DNA of 64,000 nt from Methanosarcinaceae archaeon (GTDB lineage: Archaea; Halobacteriota; Methanosarcinia; Methanosarcinales; Methanosarcinaceae), in the NCBI GenBank assembly GCA_020055655.1, contig JAIPUR010000001.1:124001-188000 (forward strand), in the 5' to 3' direction. A program made the translations under genes and the position numbers. This document shows, piece by piece, positions 29,048 to 37,888 of the stretch; within the stretch, counting starts at the first letter, position 1, and every line of letters starts with the position of its first letter. The notes under the pieces are model-generated. The model saw nothing but the letters and a program-made list of their open reading frames with translations. It had not been told where the DNA came from and ran no database searches.

Positions 29048-30721
29048 CTATTTTCTGGCAGTCTTATTATAGTTCTTTTCGAAAATCGAGAACATTTCTT
29101 CATCTATATGCTTGTACTTTCCCAGCTCGAAAACAGCATCGTTGACAAAAAGACTGAGATCATCTTTTAGTGAAAGTCTGGCAAGTGCCTTTGAAGAACC
29201 AACGATCGATCCTTTCATTTTTTCCCGGATGGCCAATTCACACATATGAGCAATGCTGCTTACACAAAAAGACATTTTATCATCCAGTTTTTTCTCTGCA
29301 CAGAGCAGACAGAAATATTCTATATCAGGAATGATCTTTGCAAGCTTCTTATCTTCATGTTTTCTTGCCGCAACAACCCCAATATCATGCAGGGAGCTAA
29401 TTACATCCTGGTAGGATTCTTCGCCAAATATCTCTCCTATTTCCTTTAGCAAAGAAACGGTTTTTTCTGTGGAGCTGTTCTTTTTGTCTTCTTCATATTC
29501 CTGAACTGTTTTCACTCCGCTATCCCTAAGGGACATGATTATTTGCTTTTTCAGATCCTCGGATTTACTGTCTTTCATTGATCTGGCAATATCTACAGCT
29601 GCAATTCTCACAAATTCAAATGTTTCCGTATCTTCCTTTGATATTGCATCGATAGCCAAAAGCCTTAGAACGGTTATGAGTTTTACAGTTACTTCCATCA
29701 TGCCATGCTCAAATGCGTTTATTCCAATTTCTCTGCATTCAATAGCGATCTTATGTCTGGGTGTGGACACAGGATTCTTTTTGAAAAGGTTTAGGAGATC
29801 CTCTGGGTTTTTAGCATTCCTCATAAATGCCAGTTTGCTTAATGAAGGAAAACTGTTCTTATTTTTGTGAATGTCAAAAAAGTTGTAAATATTCTCAGCG
29901 CATTGTAATGTTAAATTCTCCATTCCTTTTCCGGCACACAGACTACCGATCGTTCCAAAGGAATCCAATGTTTCCATAATTATATTTCTGTTATTTTTTT
30001 CCTCTGCTAGTATGCTGAGACTGTACAGGTTCAAATTCAAATGTTTAATTATCAGAGAGATATTTCCACCGGAAATAATGATTTTGGAAGCAAGTTCTGT
30101 GAGGCAACGAATACCCTGTATAGCTGTGAACTCATCTTCTTCGCGTACTGCTCCTCTTGTTATGTCTATTACAGATTGTACCGGATCGAAACTGGATCTT
30201 CCAGACTCAAGTTTTCTATAGCTTTCATTCATTTCGTAAATGCTCAGATCTTTAACCATCCGGCTGAAATTTTCTTTAATACCTTCATTTTTTAGATTAT
30301 GCGCAAAGAGAAAACCGATAATTGAGAGCAGAACAGATGTAATAACAACTACCATTCCTGTAAAGCCTGATATACTAAGGGTATGCATCATGGAAACAGC
30401 AAGAGCAAAAATTCCAAGGGTATATGATAGCATGTGGGCAAGTACATCTTTCCTGCTGGTTAACCAGAGACAGGCTATCCAGAAAAAGGAAAAGCAGAGA
30501 ATAAGAATGATATTGCTGTTAAGCTGTTCAATTTGCTGTCCGGTAAGTAATTTTGCTATAAACGCAAGCTGTATGAAAAGAGCAGCAATTGCAAGATCAG
30601 CACCAATGTCTTTTGTCCCGATTCTGAGACGATACTTTGCTGTTATATCCAAAAAAAGGAAGATCGCAACAACACCTACTATCAAAGCAGCGTCTATAAC
30701 ATCCGTCACCAGAATTTGCAT
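29048..30721 (-). CDS. Membrane protein with long helical cytoplasmic domain, unknown
   Basis: 557 residues: five predicted membrane helices in the first 145 residues, then about 410 mostly helical, charged residues with repeated patterns resembling HEAT-like or other alpha-solenoid units (TRGAVREEDEFTAIQGIRCL, IAIECREIGINAFEHGMMEV, YQDVISSLHDIGVVAARKHE). No catalytic motif recognised. Proteins of this build are widespread in Methanosarcinaceae without a known role; a scaffold or signalling part is possible. ATG at 30721, no strong ribosome binding site. It lies upstream of ftr on the same strand but is separated by the ftr promoter region. Confidence 0.72.
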   Translation of the reverse strand: MQILVTDVIDAALIVGVVAIFLFLDITAKYRLRIGTKDIGADLAIAALFIQLAFIAKLLTGQQIEQLNSNIILILCFSFFWIACLWLTSRKDVLAHMLSYTLGIFALAVSMMHTLSISGFTGMVVVITSVLLSIIGFLFAHNLKNEGIKENFSRMVKDLSIYEMNESYRKLESGRSSFDPVQSVIDITRGAVREEDEFTAIQGIRCLTELASKIIISGGNISLIIKHLNLNLYSLSILAEEKNNRNIIMETLDSFGTIGSLCAGKGMENLTLQCAENIYNFFDIHKNKNSFPSLSKLAFMRNAKNPEDLLNLFKKNPVSTPRHKIAIECREIGINAFEHGMMEVTVKLITVLRLLAIDAISKEDTETFEFVRIAAVDIARSMKDSKSEDLKKQIIMSLRDSGVKTVQEYEEDKKNSSTEKTVSLLKEIGEIFGEESYQDVISSLHDIGVVAARKHEDKKLAKIIPDIEYFCLLCAEKKLDDKMSFCVSSIAHMCELAIREKMKGSIVGSSKALARLSLKDDLSLFVNDAVFELGKYKHIDEEMFSIFEKNYNKTARK

Positions 30722-30781
30722 GTTTCTATATAGAACACTTTTATTTAAATAAATATTGAAGATCTTTTAAAAAATAAAATT

Positions 30782-31066
30782 TCACTTTTCACTTTTGTCT
30801 TTTTCACTGTTCACACAATTATAATCAATTATATAATTATTGTTTGCCAGTTTTATACGTGCTTGTATTACAGGAATTAATAGAAGTGCAGCAAGCAACG
30901 GCAGGCAAAGTCCGATTATGAGTAGATTCTGATCAATTTCCGACTTGTAAATATTGTTTTGATTTTCAGAGTCGGTTATGGAATAGGAAACAGCTCCAGC
31001 TAACATAAGTAAACTGAAAAATGTCAGAAAACCGATCCATATAATATGAGAATTTGTGTGTTTCAG
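30782..31066 (-). CDS. Small two-helix membrane protein, possible CTG start
   Basis: Two membrane segments: HTNSHIIWIGFLTFFSLLML and, after a polar loop of about 30 residues, LLIIGLCLPLLAALLLIPVI, with a charged tail. The first ATG in frame (31006) would cut the first helix in half and has no ribosome binding site. A CTG at 31066 starts before the helix, has AGGTGA 4-5 bases upstream and a TATA-like box (ATATATTTATAC, about 31098-31110) at the right distance; I therefore propose it as start (94 residues). Family not recognised. It precedes the helical-domain membrane gene on the same strand by 60 bases. Confidence 0.55.
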   Translation of the reverse strand: MKHTNSHIIWIGFLTFFSLLMLAGAVSYSITDSENQNNIYKSEIDQNLLIIGLCLPLLAALLLIPVIQARIKLANNNYIIDYNCVNSEKDKSEK

Positions 31067-31177
31067 ATATTCACCTGCATAAAGATGAGATCCTCTAAGG
31101 TATAAATATATCGCTTAAAATATAACTTTTATTAATATATTTATTCTGTGGCTACTAGAAAGCAAGAAAAAATAAGT

Positions 31178-32776
31178 TTAACTGGCTTTTTTGACACTGA
31201 CCCAAAAAATACTACCTTTGCCCAGCGGATTATCATCAATCCCAACCTTTCCGTTATGCAGGTCCATTATTCTTTTGACAATAGCAAGTCCCAATCCACT
31301 ACCCTTTACACTACCTTTATCAGCCTGTCTGAACCTCTCAAAGATCATTGATTTGTCCTTGCTGCTGATACCCGGACCAAAATCAGTTACCTGTACTCTG
31401 CATTCTCCATTATAGTCGTTGATGTTGACAATAACCTTTTCGTTGGCAGGACTGAACTTGATGGCATTGGATATGAGATTTAAGAACACTTCTTCCATAA
31501 GTGGACTGACAATGCTATTGCATTGACATGAGGGCCGAAGTTCAAGACTAACTCCTCTCTTTCTTGCTTCCTGTTCATATTCCCTGACAGCTCTCTGCAC
31601 CATAGGTACGATATCCTTCTCATCGAATTTTATGTCTTCTATAGACTCAAGTTTTATGAATTTTGAAGCTGACTCCATCATGGCAATGAGCCTTTCATTG
31701 TTACTGTGGATCTTTTCAAGCAGAGGTGTTTTTTCTTTATCGTCTTCCAGTATCAGGAGTTCTTCCGTAAATCCACGGATCACATTTGCCGGATTAAGGA
31801 GATCATGTGTCAAGATGTCAGTAAATAGAACTTTCAACTCAGTTGTTTTTTCCAGTTCCTGAGCATAATGTTTCAGGTTCTCTTCACTTACCTTGCGGCT
31901 AATGGATTCTGCCAGCACATTTGCAATAGATTGTACAAAATGGATGTCATCTTCTGTGAAAAGTCTCTGCTGGGTGGTGTGAACGTTCATGGTTCCAAAT
32001 GGATTATCCCTGCTGCCTATCAGTACATCCATACCACTGACAAGACCATGATCTTTCAAAAGAGAGAAAGCATTTATACTCTCTTTTTTATCATTTGTTC
32101 CTGTCACGGTTGAATCGTTCGAGTAAAGGGTATAACAGAAAATATTTTGATTTGCATCTTTTTTGGAACTTTCTATTTCCTTCTCTTTTTCCCACCCGAC
32201 ACTGGCGAGCATTGTTTGATTTCCATCTTCCTCTTCCTTCATTATCCGACAATATTCCACATCAAGGGTTTCTGCAACAAGCTCAGTAGCTTCTTCCATA
32301 AGCAGATCAAGCTCAATTCCTGAAAGTCCCTTTTGTCCGAGTTTTGCAACGGCTGCCTGTTGTAGCTCCCTCATTTTCAGGATCTTCTCAACATTTTTCC
32401 TTTCGCTTATATCTTTGGAATGCCTGACTACCATACTTACGCTACGGTCTTCGTCAAAAATAGGAGATAACTCAATAAGCTTGGTTTTTCCATCCAGCGG
32501 ATCTACCATTTCGACCTGTCTGCAATTTCCAGTGGAAAAGACTTCAAGTATATAGCATGGTTCACATGGCTTGCTACGATTCATAAGACAACTGTAACAG
32601 TAAGGATGACCCTGCTTTTCACTGGCAGCTATGGAATTACAGTCTTTCCAGTTACTTGTCACAATTTTCAGTTCCCTATCAATTACTACTATCATATCCT
32701 GTACCGAATCAAATGTTCTTTTAAGGAGATCAAGCAGGGGATCCTTTTCAAAATCGTTTTTAATTTCATTGGTCAA
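31178..32776 (-). CDS. PAS-GAF sensor histidine kinase
   Basis: 532 residues, soluble: PAS domain (about 15-125) with Cys60, 63, 71 and 74 arranged as CxxC-x7-CxxC, GAF domain (about 150-292), HisKA helix with the phospho-acceptor His324 (THDLLNP), and HATPase domain with N box (EVFLNLISNAIKFS), DFGPGI and GSGLGLAIVK. Cytoplasmic two-component sensor; no response regulator is adjacent and the C-terminus ends at the kinase domain. TTG at 32776 with GGAGA upstream. The Cys set of the PAS could bind a metal or a cluster or sense redox state (inference). Comparable PAS/GAF kinases are numerous in Methanosarcinaceae. Confidence 0.9.
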   Translation of the reverse strand: MTNEIKNDFEKDPLLDLLKRTFDSVQDMIVVIDRELKIVTSNWKDCNSIAASEKQGHPYCYSCLMNRSKPCEPCYILEVFSTGNCRQVEMVDPLDGKTKLIELSPIFDEDRSVSMVVRHSKDISERKNVEKILKMRELQQAAVAKLGQKGLSGIELDLLMEEATELVAETLDVEYCRIMKEEEDGNQTMLASVGWEKEKEIESSKKDANQNIFCYTLYSNDSTVTGTNDKKESINAFSLLKDHGLVSGMDVLIGSRDNPFGTMNVHTTQQRLFTEDDIHFVQSIANVLAESISRKVSEENLKHYAQELEKTTELKVLFTDILTHDLLNPANVIRGFTEELLILEDDKEKTPLLEKIHSNNERLIAMMESASKFIKLESIEDIKFDEKDIVPMVQRAVREYEQEARKRGVSLELRPSCQCNSIVSPLMEEVFLNLISNAIKFSPANEKVIVNINDYNGECRVQVTDFGPGISSKDKSMIFERFRQADKGSVKGSGLGLAIVKRIMDLHNGKVGIDDNPLGKGSIFWVSVKKAS

Positions 32777-32997
32777 AATAGTGATCTCCGTTTTTATGGA
32801 TTTTACTGATAGTTCTATGATAAATTAGCAGAGTTAAGCTTCTCATACTTGACTTCTCTTAATAGGAAAAGGTTTAATTTCCTGTTATTTATACGTATCT
32901 ACAGTATAAAAAAATAATCATAATGATGAGATAGAGATGAAAACATCTTAGCATTGCAATTCTTCAAACTTTGTATAAATTATTAATATCTGCTATC

Positions 32998-33840
32998 CTA
33001 GAGTTTATCCCCGCATATCTTGCAGAATAGTGAATTTTCGTCATTTTCAGGATTTCCACAGTTGTGACATCGATACTTACGTCTTCTCTCTTCCATGGAA
33101 GCAAATGCGGCCTCCACAGTCACAATGCCCGTGGGAACTGCTATGATACCGTAACCAAGTAGCATTATAATAGAAGCAAGACTAATTCCAAGTGGAGTCT
33201 TTGGTACAATATTTCCATAGCCTACAGTCGTCAGGGTTACAATAGCCCAATGTATGCTTATAGGTATACTGGTAAATCCATTTTCTTCTCCTTCTATCAG
33301 GTACATGAGCGAGCCTAGTATTACCACCAGAGTCAGTACGAAAAAAAGAAAGACAGTAACTTTTTGCCTGCTTGTTTTTAGAGCTTTAATTAACAATTCC
33401 GCTTCACTGACATATTTGGCAAGTTTAAGTACACGGAATATTCTTAAGACTCTCAGTACCCGGATAATTAGCAGGAACTGACTTCCTGGTAATAACAAGC
33501 TCAGGTAGGAAGGTATTATCGCAAGGAGATCAATAATTCCAAAAAAACTGAATAGATATCTGGACCTGTTTTCCACACATACTATTCTCAACAGATATTC
33601 AATAGTAAAAATAATGGTGAAGAACCATTCTAAATTGTAGAGCAATTGTCCATGAATTAATTTTATCGTGGAAACACTATCCAGCATCACTACAATAACA
33701 CTTAAGAGGATACTGGTAATAAGTAAAATATCAAAGTTCTTGCCTAGAGACGTGTTGGATTCAAACATGAAATCATAAATTTGTGTCCGTATACCCTCTG
33801 TTTTTGGCCTGTTACTTGCTTCTTTGTTCATTGCTGGCAT
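32998..33840 (-). CDS. Voltage-gated-type potassium channel with zinc-ribbon tail
   Basis: 280 residues: six membrane helices, with S4 carrying Arg127, 130, 133 and 136 every third residue, and the selectivity filter TVGYGN at 205-210. The C-terminus ends in a small zinc ribbon (Cys258, 261, 273, 276) in place of the usual RCK or tetramerisation domain. Likely a tetrameric K+-selective channel gated by membrane potential. GGAAT precedes the ATG at 33840, 10 bases after the dinB stop, so both are probably in one transcript. Confidence 0.9.
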   Translation of the reverse strand: MPAMNKEASNRPKTEGIRTQIYDFMFESNTSLGKNFDILLITSILLSVIVVMLDSVSTIKLIHGQLLYNLEWFFTIIFTIEYLLRIVCVENRSRYLFSFFGIIDLLAIIPSYLSLLLPGSQFLLIIRVLRVLRIFRVLKLAKYVSEAELLIKALKTSRQKVTVFLFFVLTLVVILGSLMYLIEGEENGFTSIPISIHWAIVTLTTVGYGNIVPKTPLGISLASIIMLLGYGIIAVPTGIVTVEAAFASMEERRRKYRCHNCGNPENDENSLFCKICGDKL

Positions 33841-33850
33841 ATTTTATTCC

Positions 33851-34939
33851 TTAAAAATCAAAGAGGCTTTTTTGACCTGTTCTTTCCTGAAGATTACCTA
33901 CTCTGATACCAATGCGCCTGAAATTCAATCTACTATTATCAAGAAAATGCTGCATTGTATCCATTGCATTTTTTCTCAGTATTTCTTTATCATAGACTGC
34001 ATGATTCAGCGTCCGACTCTTTGTCTCTGTTTTGAAATTTGAATAAATAACAGTTGCAGTAATGGATCTGAAAGCAACATTGCGGGATGTAGCTTTTGCT
34101 ATCACATCTTCTACAAGTTCGTCCATGAGTTCAAAAACCATTTTTTCGTCCCGACTATCATGCTTTAACGATGCCATGCGTCCTATCTGGTCGCTGGATG
34201 TCTTTTCCTTTACAGGACTTTCATCTGTTCCAGATGCTAAACGCTTGAGTAGTGTACCTCTATTCTTTCCGAAAGCTTCCACCAGTTTCAGAACATCAAG
34301 CTTTGCAAGCTCACCGATGCTCTCAATTCCCATTTCTGATAGTTTCTCTTCTGTGACCCTGCCAATTCCCCATAGTTTCTTCACAGGCATTGGGCTTAGG
34401 AATTCCTGAACTTTTTCAGGCTCTATCACAGTTATACCATCTGGTTTCTGGAAAGAAGATGCCATTTTTGCAATGAGTTTATTAGGACCGATTCCCACAG
34501 AACATGTAATTCCAGCATTTCTTTTTACTTCTTCTTTTATTGTATTTGCAATTTCGAATGAATGTTTAAAATTTCCACTGGAGCTCTCAGTTATTTCAAG
34601 AAAAGCCTCATCTATACTTATCTGCTCAAAAGCTTCATCGGTATCAGCATTGGATTGCAGCAATTTCATAATATCGTCAGAAACTTCCTTATAGAAGTCC
34701 TTGCGAACAGGGAGAAATACAGCATCAGGATAGATTGATCTTGCCTGTCTGCATGGCATGGCAGAATGAATACCCATATCTCTTGCGGTGTAATTACAGG
34801 TACTTACAGCTCCACCTTCTTCTCCTCGATTAGAATACATGCATACAACTATTGCTTTACCTTTCAATGAGGGATCTTCGCGCTCTTCTATAGCAGCATA
34901 AAAGTAGTCCATATCAACATGGACTATGACACGTTCCAT
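33851..34939 (-). CDS. dinB: DNA polymerase IV (Y family)
   Basis: Translesion DNA polymerase of 362 residues. Catalytic acids are Asp9 (HVDMDYFY) and Asp110/Glu111 (SIDEAFLEI); Tyr14 is the steric gate equivalent. The helix-hairpin-helix thumb is at KLWGIGRVTEEKL, and the C-terminus ends in a PCNA-binding motif QKSLFDF. Error-prone bypass of damaged template is the known family role. No ribosome binding site is obvious at the ATG 34939. It shares a transcript with the potassium channel gene downstream. Confidence 0.95.
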   Translation of the reverse strand: MERVIVHVDMDYFYAAIEEREDPSLKGKAIVVCMYSNRGEEGGAVSTCNYTARDMGIHSAMPCRQARSIYPDAVFLPVRKDFYKEVSDDIMKLLQSNADTDEAFEQISIDEAFLEITESSSGNFKHSFEIANTIKEEVKRNAGITCSVGIGPNKLIAKMASSFQKPDGITVIEPEKVQEFLSPMPVKKLWGIGRVTEEKLSEMGIESIGELAKLDVLKLVEAFGKNRGTLLKRLASGTDESPVKEKTSSDQIGRMASLKHDSRDEKMVFELMDELVEDVIAKATSRNVAFRSITATVIYSNFKTETKSRTLNHAVYDKEILRKNAMDTMQHFLDNSRLNFRRIGIRVGNLQERTGQKSLFDF

Positions 34940-34993
34940 TGATTGTATTTAGGTTGGAGGGTTCTTATGTTTAACTCCCTCCATGTTTTGCGA

Positions 34994-36052
34994 TCAAAGC
35001 ACCGGATCTCTGCAGTCCACATAGAGAGAACTGAAATCAGGAAGTTTTCCTTTTATAGGTTTAGCATAAAGGTGCATGACCTCGAATTTAGGCATACGCT
35101 TCTTTATAACTTCAAACATAGGGTCCTCAGGATCCAGATACGTGGCAAAGAATTCGCATCTTGTATTGTACATGATATTGTTACAGAATCCCATGATTTC
35201 ATCCATTGCATCCTCATAGCCCGGTTCAAAGGCATGGTCCACAATGGAGCGGAACATAAAGTGTTCTCCTTCTCTGGGAATATGCGGCAGATTCTTCACA
35301 TACCTGAGGGGACCAAGCAGTTTTGATATGGCTTTCCAGAGGAAAGGTTCCTGTGTATATGTCATTTCCATTATCAGTGCACTATCCCAGAAACCACCAC
35401 ATGCCACTATTCTTTCATTTTCTTTAGCTACAAGGAAATTCTCAAGTCCATAGCCAAGCATTTTATTCACGTACTGTTTAAAAGATCCGGGAGTAAAAGG
35501 AGTGAAGTGTGCTTTTCCTGTATAGTAACGATTCAGGAGTTCTACAGCTTCAGGAAGGTCTTTTTCATCCACTCGTTCAAGGCTGTATTTTTCGTTAACC
35601 TCTTCTTTTTTGTAGGCTGACATCTCACAGATCTTCACATCTTTCTTCTTGATATATCCCAGTTTGTCAAGCAATTTCATGGCAGGTTCATTAGGACCAT
35701 ATTCATAGGCATAGATATGCGAGACATTAATTTCTTCTGCACGCTTCTCAACTTCCCTGACAAGACTGGTGGCTATTCCTTTCTTTCGGAAATCAGGGTG
35801 TACCATGAATTCTGCAATATAGATATATTTTTGATCATTCTGCTTTTTTTCCGTCCAGCCGATCCACCCTGCAGTTTCTCCTTCCTGCTCAGCCACCAGT
35901 ATTTCCCAGTTATCGTAGAGTTCATATCGTGCTGTAATATCAGGATTCAGATCAACTATCATCGCAAGTCTTTCATCGCCACGTGGACAGAGTTTTTCAA
36001 TGTTCAAAAGTACGCTGTTATCTTCTTCTTTAAAAGGTCTTATTTTAACCAC
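34994..36052 (-). CDS. GNAT-family acetyltransferase, two-lobed
   Basis: 352 residues. The N-terminal half (1-145) is a complete GNAT fold with the acetyl-CoA loop (MVHPDFRKKGIATSLVREV) and the C-terminal helix YGPNEPAMKLLDKLGY. The second half (about 150-352) resembles a degenerate GNAT lobe (FLVAKENERIVACGGFWDS) without a clear acetyl-CoA loop. The substrate is unknown. GTG at 36052 with GGGAGATGG before it. Conserved double-domain proteins like this occur in methanogens. Confidence 0.8.
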   Translation of the reverse strand: MVKIRPFKEEDNSVLLNIEKLCPRGDERLAMIVDLNPDITARYELYDNWEILVAEQEGETAGWIGWTEKKQNDQKYIYIAEFMVHPDFRKKGIATSLVREVEKRAEEINVSHIYAYEYGPNEPAMKLLDKLGYIKKKDVKICEMSAYKKEEVNEKYSLERVDEKDLPEAVELLNRYYTGKAHFTPFTPGSFKQYVNKMLGYGLENFLVAKENERIVACGGFWDSALIMEMTYTQEPFLWKAISKLLGPLRYVKNLPHIPREGEHFMFRSIVDHAFEPGYEDAMDEIMGFCNNIMYNTRCEFFATYLDPEDPMFEVIKKRMPKFEVMHLYAKPIKGKLPDFSSLYVDCRDPVL

Positions 36053-36303
36053 ACCATCTCCCCCGGTAATACTTTTTATAGATATAGTGTATTTTCAATC
36101 AATTTAATTTGAACATGATCCTGGAAATGTACCTGTTGTTTCCCTGCAAACTTTTTACTAAGAACATCTCCTTAAATAAATGTGGAATCTGATTTAATAT
36201 ATACATTTTGGAAAAGGTGGTTTTTGCAGGACTGAAACTTAGTTTGAGTATTTTTCTTCGCTGATTTGAACAAATTTAAATATCATACAATGTTAGAATC
36301 TTT

Positions 36304-37461
36304 ATGATATTTCAGGAAAATATGTTGAAGCTTATAAGCGAAGAGCTGGTGCCGGTAAGTGGAATTGATATTAAATCATTGGCTGAAATATATGATGAAG
36401 AGGACATTTACCTCTCGATCTATTTACCTGTGTCAGGGGCTGAAAATGAGCGTTTGAACAAATTATTTATTAATTCAAGGGTGAAAGCTATCAAAAAAGC
36501 GTTGTCATCAGGACTCAGAGTTGAATTTGAAAGAACTTTTTCCATGCTTGAAGAGTTCATTCACAAGACCCCTATTTCCGGTGAAAAAGGATTGATTCTT
36601 TTTGCATGTTCTTCGGAATCATTCTTACATGTTTACAGATTGGCTGTGGAACCTGAGCAATCCATGGTTCTCGATACATCCCCGTTTTTACTACCACTTG
36701 CAAAATTGAGGGCAGATTATGATGACTATGGCATGCTACTTGTGGATTCTCAGGAAGGAAGATTCACATGCATACGTTCAGATCTTGCAGAGGAGAAAAA
36801 ACATCTCTCCATAGATCTGATGAACAAGCATAAAAAAGGAGGATGGAGCCAGGCACGTTTCAATCATTTAAGAAAAGGTGCTATCAAGTCTTTTTTCTCT
36901 GAGCTTGCAAACAATGTTCAAAATATATGTGATGGATCAGAAGTAAAAGGTTTTGTTGTTGCAGGACCTGGAAATGCAAAACAGGAGTTTGTGGAAATGC
37001 TTTCGAAAAATCTCCAGGGGAAAGTATTGGGAATTATTGATCTGCCAATGAATATTTCCAGAAATGAAATGCTTGAAGCTGGTGATAAGGTTCTTCATGA
37101 GACCGAGAGATCCGAATCCATAAAAAAAGCAGAGGAATTTAAAACTGCGATATTAAAGGGAAAGCTGGCAGTATATGGTGTAAAAGATGTCTTGAGTGCC
37201 TTGGAAAGTGGCAGGGTGAATGTTCTTCTGATATTGAAAGATTCATCTCTTCCCGGTTGGATATGTGAGAGATGTCAGAACCTGCAGGCAAATGTCCAGG
37301 CTCCAAAGGAATGTGACAGGTGTGGTGGCCCTACATCAGTTGTAGATGTGCTGGAAGAACTCTATGAACTTGCCCAGCGCACAGGTGCTGAAGTGGAATT
37401 TGTGGAAAAGGAGGATTTTCTGGCTTCTGACGATCTGGTGGGTGCGCTGCTGAGATACTAG
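36304..37461 (+). CDS. eRF1-like release-factor family protein (baeRF/Vms1 type)
   Basis: 385 residues with an eRF1-like architecture. The central domain has GGWSQARFNHLRK (Gly179-Gly180, Gln183), the counterpart of the GGQ or GxxQ loop of release factors and of the peptidyl-tRNA hydrolase Vms1. The C-terminal L7Ae-like domain (VKDVLSALESGRVNVLLIL) carries a zinc-ribbon insertion (CERCQ and CDRCGG). A role in ribosome rescue or peptide release from stalled 50S subunits is inferred. ATG 36304 or ATG 36322 (with AGGA before it) may be the start. Not in an operon. Confidence 0.82.
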   Translation: MIFQENMLKLISEELVPVSGIDIKSLAEIYDEEDIYLSIYLPVSGAENERLNKLFINSRVKAIKKALSSGLRVEFERTFSMLEEFIHKTPISGEKGLILFACSSESFLHVYRLAVEPEQSMVLDTSPFLLPLAKLRADYDDYGMLLVDSQEGRFTCIRSDLAEEKKHLSIDLMNKHKKGGWSQARFNHLRKGAIKSFFSELANNVQNICDGSEVKGFVVAGPGNAKQEFVEMLSKNLQGKVLGIIDLPMNISRNEMLEAGDKVLHETERSESIKKAEEFKTAILKGKLAVYGVKDVLSALESGRVNVLLILKDSSLPGWICERCQNLQANVQAPKECDRCGGPTSVVDVLEELYELAQRTGAEVEFVEKEDFLASDDLVGALLRY

Positions 37462-37490
37462 TATGTCTCAGGTTTCAGTGTTGGTTCAGT

Positions 37491-37841
37491 TCATCCCTGA
37501 ACATATTCGACCCCACTCTTCATTGCAATCTCAGCTTTTGCAAGTTCCTGACCCAGGTAAGCGGCATGCTTGAGTGTACTTGCCCACTGGTATTTGATGA
37601 TGGTCTGGCAGATAGATTCTGCGTCCGTTCCTTCGATTACCCTTAGCAGTTCCTTATTGTAGGAATAGTGCTTTGCCAGGATCAGCATTCTTTCCATGTC
37701 CTGTGCTATTTTAAAGTATCCGGCAGGGTCTAGTTCCAGTCCCCTGGGATTCTCAGCCTGAATAAAGGGAATATCTGATACATCGATAGAGTCCTTGATG
37801 CTTTGGATCTCGTTTATCTCAGTTTCTGCTTCATTATCCAT
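37491..37841 (-). CDS. DUF4346 protein
   Basis: 116 residues. DPAGYFKIAQD, VIEGTDAESICQTIIKYQW and the strongly conserved HAAYLGQELAKAEIAMKSGVEY block identify DUF4346, a family found in methanogens alone or fused to other domains. Function unknown. ATG at 37841 is chosen since AAGGTGAG lies 4-5 bases before it (a GTG at 37850 is part of that site). 47 bases downstream of the methyltransferase gene, probably the same transcript. Confidence 0.82.
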   Translation of the reverse strand: MDNEAETEINEIQSIKDSIDVSDIPFIQAENPRGLELDPAGYFKIAQDMERMLILAKHYSYNKELLRVIEGTDAESICQTIIKYQWASTLKHAAYLGQELAKAEIAMKSGVEYVQG

Positions 37842-37888
37842 GTTTCTCACCTTATCTTTAGTTGGATCTCGAGTGAATTTGATCGACT

